Notes: a model not told the origin generated them from the sequence alone. A DNA stretch of 64,000 nucleotides from Erythroxylum novogranatense (GCA_029891385.1 CM057230.1:34427402-34491401), one strand, 5' to 3'. Positions 31,207-44,553 are shown, counted from the first letter of the stretch. Made by a program: numbers and translations.

Positions 31207-31263
31207 GTGAACAACTCCAAGAATCTAACAAGATCATCAAGAAATACCCAAAAAGAGTTCCTG
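31207..31263 (+). pseudogene. Possible single exon of an ATG8-like gene
   Basis: Between an AG (31205-31206) and a GTAAGT donor (31264) lie 57 bases encoding EQLQESNKIIKKYPKRVP. This resembles the N-terminal region of plant ATG8h/i-type proteins (pattern ERL.ES..IIAKYP.R.P), where an exon ends just before VI.EK. ATG8 is the ubiquitin-like protein conjugated to lipid on autophagic membranes. No other ATG8 exon was found nearby, so this is a gene fragment at most. It is short, and a chance match is possible. Confidence 0.4.
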
Positions 31264-31479
31264 TAAGTTCTTTATTTACACTTGCATTTCTTAGATTCTA
31301 GAGCTCCGATTTTATGCACAATATAAATGTCTTTGTATACAAGGTTATCAATTTTTGAGTAATTTCTTCTCTAGATTAATAAACTTTAAACTCCTTGGGG
31401 ACATATTATGAAATATTATCAGACCTTAATTACTTAAATGATAGGCTTATTTGTTTTTGTAGTCTTACTTTCACTTTTT

Positions 31480-32260
31480 TGAATTTAATAAGCACTTTAA
31501 CCTTTATTTCAATAATGCAATCCAAATATATCTGTTATAGTCGTACATAAATAATACGAAGAATCTACTCTCATTTAGTTAATCCACACTCATAGATTAA
31601 CACACGTCAGAGTGAAGTAGTTCCAACCTTTACTTTGCTTTCCAAGAAGTTTTTGAAAGAAAATATTGTTTATTTACTAAGCTGATATGATTGACAAATT
31701 TCTTAAAGTTTTAATCACTTTGGAAAGATATTACACAACATCATTGTCATTCATATTTTAAATACATCAAAACAAATATATCAAATTATGTTATGTCATA
31801 TTCGTAATTTATTAATTAATACAGTAACTTAGCAACATATATAAAAGTATTTTCTTCAAAAGACTTTTCTTATCATTCTAATCAACAAAAAAAAGTTTGC
31901 TCTTTATGAAAATTCTCATCAATTTGAGCTCCTTTAATATTAATTATCACTCATTCACCATTAGCAAAGTTCATTCATATCCTTTATTAAGCAATTGACT
32001 AAAATTCAATATATTTTTATCAAGGTTGGGAACTAGAAGTACATCAGCTATTTACTTTAAATTATATATAGGAACTAATCTTCTTCTTTTCCCTGTCAAG
32101 AGTACACCATTGGCATATCTCACTTTTCTTGGAAGATGAAAATAATGACCTTGAAGGGACATTTATTATTATAATCCATATGACATAGCTATGAATAGTT
32201 GATAATAGTTAAGGTAACAACAGCAAAAAGAGTTTCTTTAACTTCTTGATCATCTTTCTC
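31480..32260 (-). pseudogene. Ty1/copia relic (protease to integrase)
   Basis: On the minus strand and across several frames I see decayed copia blocks in the right order: KETLFAVV (pre-protease), KVRYANGVLL, ADVLLVPNLDKNIL followed by QLL.KGYE (protease/pre-integrase linker), and SWKAK.RLELLHSDVC (start of the integrase core) near 31620. Stops are frequent. It lies between the ATG8-like exon and the PIF relic; LTRs were not found. Confidence 0.5.
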
Positions 32261-32559
32261 TATTACCTTTGCTTATTGTTTTATCTCTTTTCCATTGTTA
32301 TTACCTAGATTTTCAATATGCACTATCTATATGTTGGATAATTACTTTCTGGATTTTTTTTAATGTAGATCAACATGATTCGCCCCCTATTAGCAAACGA
32401 CAACACAAACTAAAGCGACTTTTGATACTTCAACAAACAACAAAAAATATGATGGTTTTCTCATTTGCTATCCATTATGTTATCATTTTCTTGTATCTTT
32501 AAGATAAGGTCTGAGAAATTAAAACAAAGGAAGAAAAAAGGATTGATAGAATGAGATAT

Positions 32560-33760
32560 ATGTTTTGATTGACCGTAGATTTTGATAATGCCTGCATTAG
32601 TGAACTTCGTATGGATAAAACAACCTTTAGGATATTGTGTGATATAGTAAGAGACATCGGGGGTATAAAATCCACTAGGAACACATCTATAAAAGAGGTT
32701 ATAGAAATCTTTATATATACCTTGGCTCACTATAAAAAGAGTAGGACAATTAACCTAAATTTTCTCTGTAGTAAAGAAATCGTGAGTCTGTAATTCCATC
32801 AAGTTCTTCATGCAATTATAAGGTTGCATCATATTTTGCTCAAAAAGTCAAAGCCTATTACTCAGGATTGTCAAGATGAGAGATGGAAATGTTTTCAAGT
32901 ATTGAACATCATCATTAAGCTATAACATTAATATGAAAGCTTTTATATGCTAAATCATCTTTTTTTTTTAATTTTTAGGGTTACCTAGGAGCTTTAGATG
33001 AGACTAATTAAAGTTACACCTCCTAGTGAAGATAAGCCTTGATATTACACAAGAAAAGGATGTAATTCAATAAATGTTTTAGGTGATTGTTGCCCAAACA
33101 TGCAATTCATATATGTATTGCCGAGTTGGGAAGGCTCTGCACATGATGGTCATGTACTTCGAGACGTGATCTCAAGGCCTTATGGTCTATGAGTCCCTTG
33201 AGATAAATTTCTATTACAATATCCAATTTGGTTTCTCTTTGAGTTATGTCGCTCAATCATAACTTATTGTTCAATTATGAAGTTGTTATTACTTGGTTGA
33301 CTATGGATATTGCAATGCAAATGGATTTCTTACTTCGTATTGAGGCAATGCTATCACTTCAAAGAATTTGATGGTCATCGACTAGAGATGGTAGAGGAAT
33401 ACTTCAATATGAAACATTTTAAACAAGGAATGTTATTGAAGGATGTTATGGATTATTGAAAGGAAGATGGAAGATCCTTACATCCCTTCATTTTTCTCAA
33501 TTCAAACCCAAGTTCACATCATAATGACTTATTCCCTTCTATACAACTTGATTTGTAAGTTCATGAGTTTTGATCCATAAGAGTCAATCACTAAAGATGA
33601 AGAAGAGAGTGAGGAAGATGAGAGTTGTGAAGATGATGAAATGGAATACATTATACAAATTAGTCCAACTAATGAGTGGTTGGTGTTCAAAAATAATATG
33701 GCAACCAATATGTATAATATATGGACAATTAGATCTAATGACAATCATGTTGATTAGTAA
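32560..33760 (+). pseudogene. PIF/Harbinger DDE transposase relic
   Basis: The N-terminal block (32569-32793) reads ISELRMDKTTFRILCDIV, NTSIKEVIEIFIYTLAHYKKSRT and FLCSKEIVS, typical of HARBI1-like plant transposases. After an intron-like gap ending TTTTTAG (32980) follow GALDE (first D), RKGCNSINVLGDCC and WEGSAHDGHVLRDVIS (second D). NVIEGCYGLLKGRWKIL near 33435 holds the third acidic residue. The C-terminal PTNEWLVFKNNMATNMYNIW ends near 33757. Stops at 33040 and elsewhere, and several shifts, disable it. It would cut and paste elements flanked by TWA sites. Confidence 0.85.
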
Positions 33761-34041
33761 TTAAGATTTGTTTGTTTCATATACTTATTAAATTGTTGAA
33801 ATGTTTTGATTTTGATTAATTTACCTAAATGGTGAACATCTCTGTTTGTTTAGTATTAGCAATATATAACTGAGAGTTAATGGATTACTTTTAAAATATA
33901 CCTGTCTAAACATCTCTGTTTGGTTGAATATGTGTAAGTGAGTTATTATATTACATTGTTGTATTTAGATTTTTCCAAGAAAGCTATTTTTTTAATATGT
34001 TATTTCCTTGATAACTCTTACATTGTGTACTTTTATTAGGA

Positions 34042-35105
34042 ATGGCTATGGCTGCCTGTGGGAGGGGAAATAATAAGCAATATTGGAAGGATGATGAGGT
34101 TGAAGCTTTAGTCAAAGTTCTGCAGGAACTAGCTTGTGATCCTTTATGAAAAGTAGGTGGGGGATTTAAGAACAACTACATGGTTAAAGTGCACAAGATG
34201 TTGTTGAGCAAGATTCCCAATTTTGATAAGGAAGTTGATCCCCACATTAAATCTAAGATTAAATGGTTAAGAAATAAGTACAATCCAATTTCTAAAATGT
34301 GTATGCAAAGTAACTACCAGTGAGATGAAGTTAAACATAAGATAAATTTTAAGAAACAATGGGTTGATGAATGGTGCTTGCTAAGGATACCAATCTCAAA
34401 AGTTGATTAAGCTCTTATTTTAGTAATATCTTTTCTCATAATTATAACATTTTATTGTTATGAAGTTTTTTATCTTATGCTTCATGTAATTCTTTTTTAT
34501 AAAATCATAAGAATGCAATTGGATTGTGCAACTTCAAATTTCCATATTTTTGTAAACTAGACATGGTTTTACTTGACTTAAAGTTGAGGATATAGCTGAA
34601 GTAAATGCTAAGGCTAACTACCAAAAGAATATGACAGTGTAGTCTTTATTGAACAGTGAAGATGAACCTGTTGTGGTCTCTGATACACAAGAATCCCTAA
34701 CTATTCCTTCAAACACCCATGCAACAAAAAGTGAAGAAGCCTCTCACTAAGAAAGAAACGTTTTTACAAGAAAAAAACCCCAGCAACACTTTAAAAAACT
34801 ATTGACTCAAGGTTTGCCAACTTCACTATTAAGTTTGACTCTATTTGCAAACAAATGGCATTGCAATATACTGATGTTACAAATGCTTTGATTGTGGAGT
34901 CTAAATTTGATTCCCTAACTAATAAGAAGATGCAAGAGCTCATTAATGAACTTCTTAATATTGGCATATCTTAAATGGATGTTACTAAGGCTGCTATGTT
35001 ATTCTATAATGATCCTGCTAAAGTTCAGGACTTGTTTACTTTGTCAATTCATTTAAAAAGGTCTTTTGTGCTTGGATTCCTCTATCCATCTTCTCTTTCA
35101 TAAAT
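34042..35105 (+). pseudogene. PIF/Harbinger-associated Myb/SANT-like protein relic
   Basis: Starting at ATG 34042, the first block reads YWKDDEVEALVKVLQELACD, GGFKNNYMVKVHKMLLSKIP, VDPHIKSKIKWLRNKYNPI and KKQWVDEWC. This is the Myb/SANT-like DNA-binding domain that PIF/Pong elements encode beside the transposase. TGA at 34147 and 34321 sit where tryptophans are expected. After a gap near 34390-34570 the C-terminal part continues (ANFTIKFDSICKQMALQY in one frame, DVTKAAMLFYNDPAKVQ, LSIHLKRSFVLGFLY). The protein works with the transposase in excision. It lies downstream of the transposase on the same strand. Confidence 0.78.
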
Positions 35106-35639
35106 CATGCGAGAGAGCATAATAATGCTTTTGTAAGTATTATGAACTTATGATGCAATTGATGTTGCCTAACCAGGTTAGTTTGTATTAGTTGGGAATT
35201 TTGTAGTTATGATGCAAATAAAGCTTATAGTGTTATCCTGGTCGTTTTGCATCAATTAAACGATTTTGGTTAATGTATTGTGTATAATTGTGATATTTTA
35301 CATTATTTGCATCATCAGGGAGAATGTAAATTGTATTAAACTATGTTACTTGATTTTATTGTAGCAATGGAATGGTGGACATTATAGTTATGTCGATAAA
35401 TTATACAATGATTTGGTTGAATAAATTGTATTTTGAGGCCATTATGTGACTGATGATATGTTGATGCAAGAAAATATTTGAGCATTTTTTTCTTCAAGAG
35501 CTATTGGAAAATACCGCAATATACTTAATTTTAAACATTTTGTCGTTATAAATGGGGTGCATAAATTAAATATAATCAATTAGGATATATTTAAAATTTG
35601 ATGTAAAATAAAAAATTAACAAATTATTATTTCTCAACA

Positions 35640-35787
35640 TTTTAACAAATCAACCACCATCAGTAGTAATGGTAACTATTCATTCGTCTTAATCAACCAT
35701 CATAATTATATGATCATATCTATTCTCATTCCTCACTATATTCATTCTCATTCCTATTACCATTGCTCCATGTAAACCAAATACCCC
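35640..35787 (+). repeat. Probable right end of the PIF/Harbinger element
   Basis: The run of CATTCTCATTCCT-like words ending GTAAACCAAATACCCC is the usual look of a PIF terminus (inverted: GGGGTATTTGGTTTAC). I found no matching left end between 29.8 and 32.5 kb, so the left side may be truncated, and I cannot define the target duplication. Confidence 0.5.
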
Positions 35788-36154
35788 TTGAATAACAATA
35801 AATCATGTCTTCGTGTCTATATATTCTTAATATCATGTTATTATTCATATGCTACTAAGACACATAGGATTGAATGATCATATAATTGCTTTTGCTCTAT
35901 GATTGACCTATTCGTGATAGTCAAATTTGCAATACCGTAAGTGCACAACGTAGCTGTAGCTAGTACCAATAAATACGGGCCGATCCCACGAAGATTATGA
36001 ATACTAGCACTTAGCCTTCAACTATTATCATGCCTAAAGATTGATTTTGGATTTTTAATAAAAAGAAACTAAAACTAAGGCAAACAAAATAAAATAGGAA
36101 ATGAAATTAAACAGAGAATTCAAAAAGCACTAAAAAATTATCAATAATCTAAAT

Positions 36155-36640
36155 CTCCCTGATTGTTCTCTATTGAGTATTCTGATAGTGTAGATGTCTG
36201 ATCTTGCATTTTAGTGGATCCGTTGATAAAATCTTCGCATCACCTGCTTCTCTAGCTCAAAAATAGCCTCTAAAATTGTCTCTACAACTTCTAGAACGAT
36301 GCCTACTGCCTCCTCCTTGTGTTTGCCTCTGAAACATCTCTTTTATATGAAAATCTAGGTTTTTAGGTTATGCACGGTCTTGCACAGGAATGTTTAAATG
36401 AGAATCAGCTAGATATTGCAAAAGTACACAGGTGTGCAAAAGTGCATGACCATGCATTTCTTCCAAATTGTTGTTTTTCCTATTTCAACTGCATTTTCAT
36501 CTGGTTTCTTCTCCTTTAAGTCCATGCAGGCAATTACAACTTAGAAACACAGTTGAAACAAATTAAGTACTAAATATACGATAAAATATAAAATATCAAG
36601 CAAAATACATTAAATATGGGTGGTCAAATATAGAAGTTTT
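36155..36640. repeat. LARD-like element, left LTR-derived repeat
   Basis: Aligns with 39126-39720 across its length; it has one copy of the GCATGACCATGCATTTC block that is doubled in the other repeat. Confidence 0.65.
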
Positions 36641-39125
36641 CTTGTCCTTAAACAAATCATAATCAAAATTATAAATTTCACATCATAATTCCATCATTAA
36701 TCTCAACCTATCCATTTATTCTATATATCATCATATCTTATTGAATCAAATTAACATGCAATCAGCAATATCAAGTTGTCTTAAAATTAATTTCCTAAGT
36801 AATATTAATAATAATTATGTCAACAATCGCATTGAAATCAAAAGCATATCTCTTTACACGCTCACCAAGATTTCACTCAATACACTTACGTGTTTATGGT
36901 GAAAAGCCTCAAAACTCTCAATCAATGCATAGTAGAATCCTTACCATACATAGGTTTATAATAAAATCACATCTCCACAACTTATGTACAAACTAGAAAC
37001 AAAAATCAAAAGCTCTTTGTGTAGGTTGTAGTAAGGCTTAGGTAATGTATGAATAGGATAATAAAAAAGGGCTAAGTAAAGGAAATTTACTCAAAGGAAT
37101 AGTACAATACTTGTTTACAAATATACATAGGTCTTTTCATTGTAAAACAAATGGTACTACATGCTTATTTTTTTCTTTTTTTATATTCCAATCAGTATCA
37201 CAATTCAACAAATATTAGACCTTTCACAAATTTCAAGTCTTACCAATCAATAATGTAAATAACCTTCAAGGTTTAAAATAATAATAGATCTTCAAAGAAA
37301 ATAGGATAAAGGTTGATATGTGGGTAAAATCAATAAAAAGGGATAAGACTTAACTTCGCCCAAAGGTAAATTTAAGGGAGTGGCAATTTTTAAAGAAATA
37401 GGCTAAGCAAGTTGGTGAATCTAAGTGCCATCATCATGTCAATACTTATAATTTAACAAATATGGTCTTAACATGCATAATAAAAGCAAGTTCTAGAATT
37501 ATCCTATTATACATGATATCACACACATGAAAGGAAAAAAATGCTTTACCAAAATTTGAAAAATTGTTCTTTAGGCTCAAAAGCTTACGAAAACAATGGG
37601 TATATATATGTGTGTGCGTAAATAATATGTAAATTTCACTCAACTTAAAAATTTCAATGATTACGAAAAATATGATTTAGCAAACTAATTTTATTCTAAC
37701 CATCATCCTTTTGCATTCGAATTCAAATCAATATACAACAAGGACATATAGTATTCATAAACAGATCTCAACCAATTCAAGAATTTAGTCAAAAAAAATT
37801 ATAATCAGGATTATAATAAGCTTAAAAAATCATTTAAAATTCAATAAATCGATCTTCACACTTAAAGTAGTACATTGTCCTCAATGAACATAATATAAGT
37901 AAATATGCAAGCGAGAGGGTTGTTTGGTACTTTCCTGATTATGAAGATTTTTTGATTTGGATCCATCCAATATGAGACTAACATCCTTGTAAAATATGAA
38001 AGAAAGGGATAAAAAGAAACAAATGAAATAACATAACAGAAAATAAAATCCTATACTAACATGAAAGCAAAAACAAGATACTATCAAAATTAAAATAAAA
38101 TTAAAACTAACTCATGGGTTGCCTCCCATGCAACGCTTCTTTAACATTGGTAGATCAATGTAACTAGCACATATCCATCATCTACGATCAATAATTAGTG
38201 ACTTGCTTTCACCCTTCTCTCCACAAAGAAGTTTCAAAGCTTGTAAGCAAGCCATATATTGTAGGATAATAACAGGGACATAATTAATTAGATTAATAAA
38301 ACCAATAGACTCCATTAATGGCCATTTCAATGAAAAACTATTAAAAATGTGGGGAATATCAAAACTCCCTATATCACCAGGTAGCTCGAGCAGTTTTTTT
38401 TAAGGAAGTGAGAACCCTCCGTACTTAAGGTCACTACCAACACCTTATCATTAGTTTCCTTTGCTCCTCCACCAGTTCTTCCTCAATTATCTCTGTCCAG
38501 TCTTCTTTTTGTTCTTCTTCTTCCTGGACAGAGGCTTATGGATCATCATCTTCAATTACCTTTTACTACTTCTTTACTTCCTCTTCTTGGAGGGAAGTTT
38601 CTTCGTCTTCTTATTCAAGAAGCTCTTCTTCACTGTTAAAGGTGATTGTCTATCATTCAATAGTATTAGTTTTAGTAGAACTGGACAAAGTCCCTTGCAT
38701 TTTGTCAGATAATATATCCATCAACTGGTCGATTTGATTCACCATATTCTGTATACGAGCCTATGTTTCCTGATGCCTCATGTTTAAATCTTGAATATAA
38801 TCAATCATCATATCTCTCAAAGCAGCAGTTACCTCCTTGCCTTCTTGAAATGTATCTTTCTTTATGAAATCAATTGTTGTCTCTTCTTCACTTTAAGATG
38901 GTTGGAAGCTCAAATTATACTTATCATATGCAAGTAAAGGAATTCATGTTGACTAGATACTCTCTCGGTAAAGCATTCCATTAGTCTATCTGTAGCACTA
39001 AAGAACAATCAAGGAGCACAATAGGGTTTATATAACCTAGATACTAGTGAAACAATTAGTTACACATTGCCGAATACGAAATCAGATACACATATATAGA
39101 AACTTGAACTGAAAACAATGGAAGC

Positions 39126-39720
39126 ATAATTCTAAATCTCCCTAATTGTTCTTTATTGAGTATTCTAAAGATGTAGATGTCTAATCTTGTATTCTGATGG
39201 ATCTGTCATCTTTGTGTCTCCCTCTCTTTTAGCTCACAATCACCTCCATAATCATCTTTGAAACTTCCAGAACGATGCTTGCCACCTCTTCCTCTCGTTT
39301 ACCTCTAAAACCTCACTTTTATATGAAGATCTCGATTTTGGGCTGTGTACAGGAACGTGCATAATGAGAATATGCCAGATATCATGAAAGTACATTACAC
39401 ACTTGTGCATTTCTTCTAGATTGTTGTTTTTCTTGCTTCAATCGTGTTTTCGTCCAATTTATTCTCCTTTAATTCTATGCAAGAAATCATAACGTAGAAA
39501 CACACTTGAAATAAATTAAGTAATTTGCATGACCGTGCATTTCATCCATATTATTATTTTTCTTGTTTTAGTCGTGTTTTCATCCGGTTTCTTTTCCTTT
39601 AAATCTATGTAAACAATTAAAACCTAGAAACACTCTTGAAATAAATTAAGTACCAAATATACGATAACGTTATAAAATATCAAGCGTTATACATTAAATA
39701 TAGGTGGTAAAATGGAGTCA
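39126..39720. repeat. LARD-like element, right LTR-derived repeat with internal duplication
   Basis: Same sequence as the left repeat, plus a tandem duplication of about 130 bp (39408-39537 and 39538-39660). Each duplicate carries CATTTC...GTTTTTCTTG and ends AAATAAATTAAGTA. Confidence 0.65.
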
Positions 39721-39739
39721 AATATCCATCTATATCACT

Positions 39740-40950
39740 ATATAATTTCTATGTATAGTATCATAGCTTGTTTTAATATGTTTTATATCCTTTAATTAAT
39801 TTAATTGATTTAAATTTCAAATTAGAAAACATAGATTGAATATTTTTAGGTTTTGGAAAATCGCAATTTTGAATTTCATGAAAACTTAAAATTATTTATT
39901 TTCTTTGTGATTAAGTCATATGATTGATTAATGGTGTATCAAAGTGAGTTTCTAATTGATTTCGCTTTTTTTAAATTAGGTTGTTTCTTATGAATAAGTT
40001 ATAAAATTAGTTAATAAATATATCAAAGTGGGTTATTAATTGATTTTGTAACTTAGTTGTGCTTAAACCTTTTGTTTCAGTGACTTATTATAGTTACAAA
40101 GTTTATTTTGTGCGTTTTTTAAATTTTTGGATGTCGTCCCACTAGTCAATTGAACATATTATCCATTTGACAGAACCCTAAGCAATTTAGGATAAATGTC
40201 AAAGGTTATTTCGATTTTGCATGCTTTTCTGCGATTTTGGCATGCTTAATCATTTTAATCACCTTTTAAATTATTTTTATCTTAATTTAGTATTAATATT
40301 AGCCAAGGGTAATTATGTATGAGTTTAAGAAGATAGTATAATCACTAGTAAATGATATATTTTGATTTATAAATTATTATCTACTCAAATGGACAATGGT
40401 TTGTAAAAATATTTCTTTCCGATATATTAAAACTACTATTGTTTGCATTATTTATTCTACAAAATAATAGCTTACAATTTTTAACATTTTAAATTTGTTT
40501 AATTTCAACGCCTTTTAAATTTTTGAAAAAGTATCCAAACTTATAAAATCAGTCAATTCGATTCTAAAATTAATCTCTATTAACATTTTATAGATGTAAC
40601 CGATAAAGTGATGTAAAGATTGATATTTAGAGGGGCTATGTGACATCCTCTTCCTCACATGGTTTTTAAACATCAAACAATTGAATGCTTTTAAAATATA
40701 TAATTACCAATTTGTTTGTCAAAGGAAGCTTAAAAAGCATATTAACAAAGATAAAGAGCCATCCAACCCTTTTAAATATTAGTCTTTATATTGTTCCATC
40801 AGTCGCGTATTAAAATGTTAACATAAACAAAATTTTGAATTGAGTTGTTGAATTTTTAAAAACTTAAAAATTTTGAACATTGAAATAAAAAAAATTAAAA
40901 GGGTTCTTTGCTTTTTATTTCGTTATCCATTATTCTCTCCAAAAGGAAAC
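39740..40950. other. Non-coding stretch
   Basis: Very AT-rich. No coding motif, tandem repeat or element end was recognised. Confidence 0.5.
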
Positions 40951-43592
40951 TTTTGATGTGGATTTTGAGTTTTGTTTGGTCTATTATAAGAAGTGTCTTA
41001 TTTATTAATTTAGTGAATCAAGTAGTAGTGAATAATCAAATATGATCAATTGATATCTTAGTTAGGAATAACTTTAAGGTTTGGAAAAGTAATGTATAAT
41101 TAACTTTGAGTTTAATAGATTTGGATATGACTCCTTGTGCTTATGACACAAGAGTTCAACCAAGTGATGACCTATCTGAATCAATTTTTGAATATGATGT
41201 AGCAAACAAGGCACTATTCCAAGAGGGTGAGATCAAATAGGCTAAGCATTATAATCATGAAGAAGTCCTTTCACTATACTTTAAGGGTAGGTTATAAGCT
41301 AAAAGTAAAGCCTAGAGGTTCATGGAGATTTTGAAGGAAAGATTCCTAGAATGTGAGAAATTTAATCTAATCAAGTTATGCATTTGCTGACTTCACTATG
41401 GTATGATGAAAATTTTTGGGCTTATAATTTACATTATGAGAATTTCAAATATAACCAATAGGATAAATGGACTATATGTCCCAATTTTTATTTCCTTTTT
41501 GATATATTACGTGTTTTTTTACCCTTTGACTTTAATTCCTTAAAGGCAATTTATAGTGGCAAGAAAGAGGTATAAATAATGATTGAGTTAATCCTAACAG
41601 ATATTGACTGAGTTAATCCTAATTTATATTCAACAAGAGGAAAAGATATACTGTAAGAATGTTGATGTTGTGAATTTGGTATCAGAATCCTTGAAAACTA
41701 AAAAAAATTATAAGAATCCAAATAAGAAGAATAAGGGTTTTAAGAAGGATGGAGACAAAGTTAACGGGCCATCAAGTGGGGTTAAAAAGAAGAATGTTAA
41801 GTGTTAACATTATACTAAAATATGGCAATTGAAGAAATATTGCTATAAGTATAAGGCTTCTTTGAATAATAAGGAAAGCAAACCAGGCAAACTTGAGGTT
41901 TTAGTTCGCTTTGAATCATCTTTAACATACACGATTAAAGTAGTTAATGGTTCTTCTATTCATATTTCTAGGTACATTATAGAAAATAAGGAGGTGAACA
42001 TGTTTACAATTGAACAAAAGTAGAAGTAAATTATATAAGAGATGTTAAGTTGTATTAAATGATAATGTAATGTTGAATAAATGGTGTATTTATTTATGCG
42101 GTGTAGTTTAATTTTATTTGTTAGACTTGATGATGTTAATGCACTTTAATTTTCTATAACAAAAAGTTTCATTATCCCTCAATTCAATTATTGTAGGAGA
42201 ATGCTTGTTGTATGATATTCTTCATTGTTTATATTTGAAGGATTTTGATGAAGTGGATATGAATATTAAGAATAAGCAAATAAAATGAATTTAACCAAAG
42301 AAAATTCATTCACTTTATGATATAAGATACTTGGTCATATTTTAAAAGAAAGGATTGAGAGATTGATTAAGGATGAGATCCACCCTAATTTGATTTATAA
42401 TGATGTTGGTAGTGCATGTATAGAAGATATTAGATGCAAATTCACTAAAAGTAATAAGAAATGTGACACTAAAAGTAGTGAGGTTTTAGAGATTATTCAT
42501 ATAGTTATTAGTGGACCTTTGAACCCAACAAATGATGTAAGAAATTATTTGTAACTTTTATTAATGCTTATTCTCGATATTGTTACCTGTATGTTAGTAG
42601 TAAGAAGTATAAGTTCATAGAGAAGTTTAAAATATTTAAAGAAAAGGTTGAGAAGCAACTTAATAGACCCTTTAAAGTTATTGAGTTAGACTAGTTAGAC
42701 GTATTATGTTATATACATGCAGTTTTTATCAAGATAAAGGACCTTTTGCTAAGTTTCTAAAGGCCTATAGCATAGTTGTACAATATATTATTTCAGGTAC
42801 GCCTGAGTAGAAAGGAGTAGTAATGATGTGTAATCTTAAACTAAAAGACATAATGAGGAGTATAATGTTGAGATAAAAACTTCTTAAGTATATATGGGGT
42901 GAGAAATCTTGGGTTTTCTTTAATAGGCTATTAGGAAGCTTCGATAGGTTACAAGTTTTATTGTCTTGGCTATAAAGGCGTTAACTTGTATGGTATATGA
43001 TATAAGAGATGTTTTATTGATATATGAAGTAGATGAGGAGTATGAGCCAATAGTAGTACATTTCTTATACTGCATAATATAGTTGTTAACATATTGCTAG
43101 AGGTATATGTGGATGACTTAAAAGCAATTTTAACTCTTAAATTTGGAGAAAATGTAGATGTTATTCATCAATTTGGGAGGAAACTCAACCTATCTTAAAT
43201 CATCATCGACACATTCATAGATACATAGGAGGTATACACCTTTTGATGATTTTGTTAATTATATGGATGATACCAATTGTGTTTCAGGAGAAATTTGTAG
43301 ATCTTTTTATTTATGATGAAGAAACGAGGAGTAATCATTTTGGTAGATGGATGGTGATTACAAATAAGGAGATGTAGTTTATGACAAATAGTATTTTTTA
43401 AGAGTCAGTTAGCATTCTAGAAATATTTAAATATTTTATAAATAGGTATTTAATATTAATAGACATGTTAAAAGTAAGATTAAAAGGTTTAAAGCAAGAT
43501 TAGTGACTAAAGGGAACATTTAGAAAGAGAGAGTAGACTAAACTAATACTTTCTCACCACTCTCAGTTAAAGACTTGTTTCTAATTGGTTCT
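40950..43592 (+). pseudogene. Ty1/copia relic: gag to start of RT
   Basis: Plus-strand copia coding sequence broken by many stops. Gag is near 41200-41800: NKALFQEGEIK, DKWTI, IYIQQEEKIYCKNVDVVNLV, then a lysine-rich tract and a decayed zinc knuckle region ending KKYCYKYKA. Pre-integrase and integrase are at 42350-42900: RIERLIKDEI, VLEIIHIVISGP (normally LIHTD.CGP), then GPFAKFLKAYSI and SGTPEQKGV. RT begins at about 43470 with RFKARLVTKGN and TFSPLSVKDLFLI. The relic stops abruptly at 43592, where the Tat gypsy LTR begins. No LTR of this copia was identified. Confidence 0.75.
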
Positions 43593-44013
43593 GTCGGATC
43601 ATGCGGGCTGAGCGTGCTGTTTGGATCCATGGGGTTGGGCGCTACGTAGTAACTTCGACGTGAAGGTCCCTGCAAAACAAAGAAGGCACGTCGGGGGTTG
43701 TGTCCCGATTAGCCCTTCCGACGCTCAAATCAGTCTTTTTGGTGAAGGTGAGATTGTTGTATGCAGAGGGAATTAGGTTATGATTGCGTACCTCTGTTAT
43801 GACAAAGTTGTACCTTATATATGAAGCAATAACTAGGTTTAAGTCTTTACGTGTTTGCAAGGGAGACTTTCACCTACGGATGGGCCAATTATGGTGTGGG
43901 CTGGACCTAGGCTTGGCATAGCCGATAGGTATAAAACTGATCTTTGAAGATTGGACCGATCGACCCACACATCGTTGAGACTGGGTTCGGGCCCAGTACA
44001 ACCGACCCTACCA
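43593..44013 (-). repeat. Probable 3' LTR of the Tat gypsy
   Basis: Inferred limits: TGTCGGATCATG begins where copia similarity stops, and ...CCCTACCA ends just before a complementary polypurine tract. On the minus strand a TATA-like ATATATAAGG lies at about 43812-43824, fitting an LTR promoter. No partner LTR is in the window, so the limits are not proven. Confidence 0.6.
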
Positions 44014-44034
44014 TAAGCCCCCCTACTCCTCGAG
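44014..44034 (-). other. Probable polypurine tract of the Tat gypsy
   Basis: On the minus strand GAGGAGTAGGGGGGCTTA abuts the proposed LTR start TGGTAGGG. Confidence 0.65.
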
Positions 44035-44544
44035 TCTGAGCAAAGAGAAGGGTCGAAGGAGCATACGTGAGTCTTGTAGCTCGTTCGTGAGATAGTTCGG
44101 GGTAGGCCTGATCGGTCGAATATTGGCATTATAGCTCGTCCATGGGACAGCTCGTAATAAGCCCGATCAATCGGATTTCGACGGGTAGTCCGTGATTGCT
44201 CACATTGGGATCGGTCGGCTGAGTGTCTCACTCGGTCGACATTGGCGTTTATTGCGCGGTAGCTTGTGCCAAAGTAGGTCGGGGGGTCATCATTAGCGAG
44301 CGCGTGGTGGTACTTGGAGTATTTATTGTCGACGGCGTGCGCCCTCTGACAGCTTTTCAGAATCTGAAACGTATCGTCCTTGTAACCGTTGTGCAGCTGT
44401 CATGCATGTCCTTTCAAATGTTGCGTCACTCCAGATTTTGAATAACCCTAATTCTTTTTAGCTCGGATTTTGCCGCGTGTCCGAGCTTGTTTTGATTTCC
44501 CCCACGCGTCGCGCTTTGATTGGGACTTTTGCTCGACCGATTTT

Positions 44545-44553
44545 CTATAAGTA
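44545..44553 (+). promoter_or_regulatory. TATA-like box of the antisense gene
   Basis: CTATAAGTA lies about 210 bases before the ATG at 44759, followed by a CT-rich leader (44590-44750). Position and context fit a plant core promoter; no experimental support. Confidence 0.45.

Larger units (their letters stand above)
35915..39735. mobile_element. Non-coding LTR element relic (LARD-like)
   Basis: Two similar segments in direct orientation (about 36155-36640 and 39126-39720) flank about 2.5 kb without coding motifs. Both contain TCTCCCTRATTGTTCT, CTTTTATATGAA, GCATGACCRTGCATTTC, and end ACGATAA..TATAAAATATCAAGC and ACATTAAATATRGGTGG. Such ends, plus the internal phrase GGGTTGCCTCCCATGCAACG (38113), are familiar from large non-autonomous gypsy-derived elements in plants. 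The outer limits are approximate and the right LTR has diverged at its start. Confidence 0.55.

Noticed and set aside
38461..38712. 83-codon hydrophobic frame
   Set aside because: Translation of a CTT/TTC-rich stretch inside a non-coding element; low complexity.
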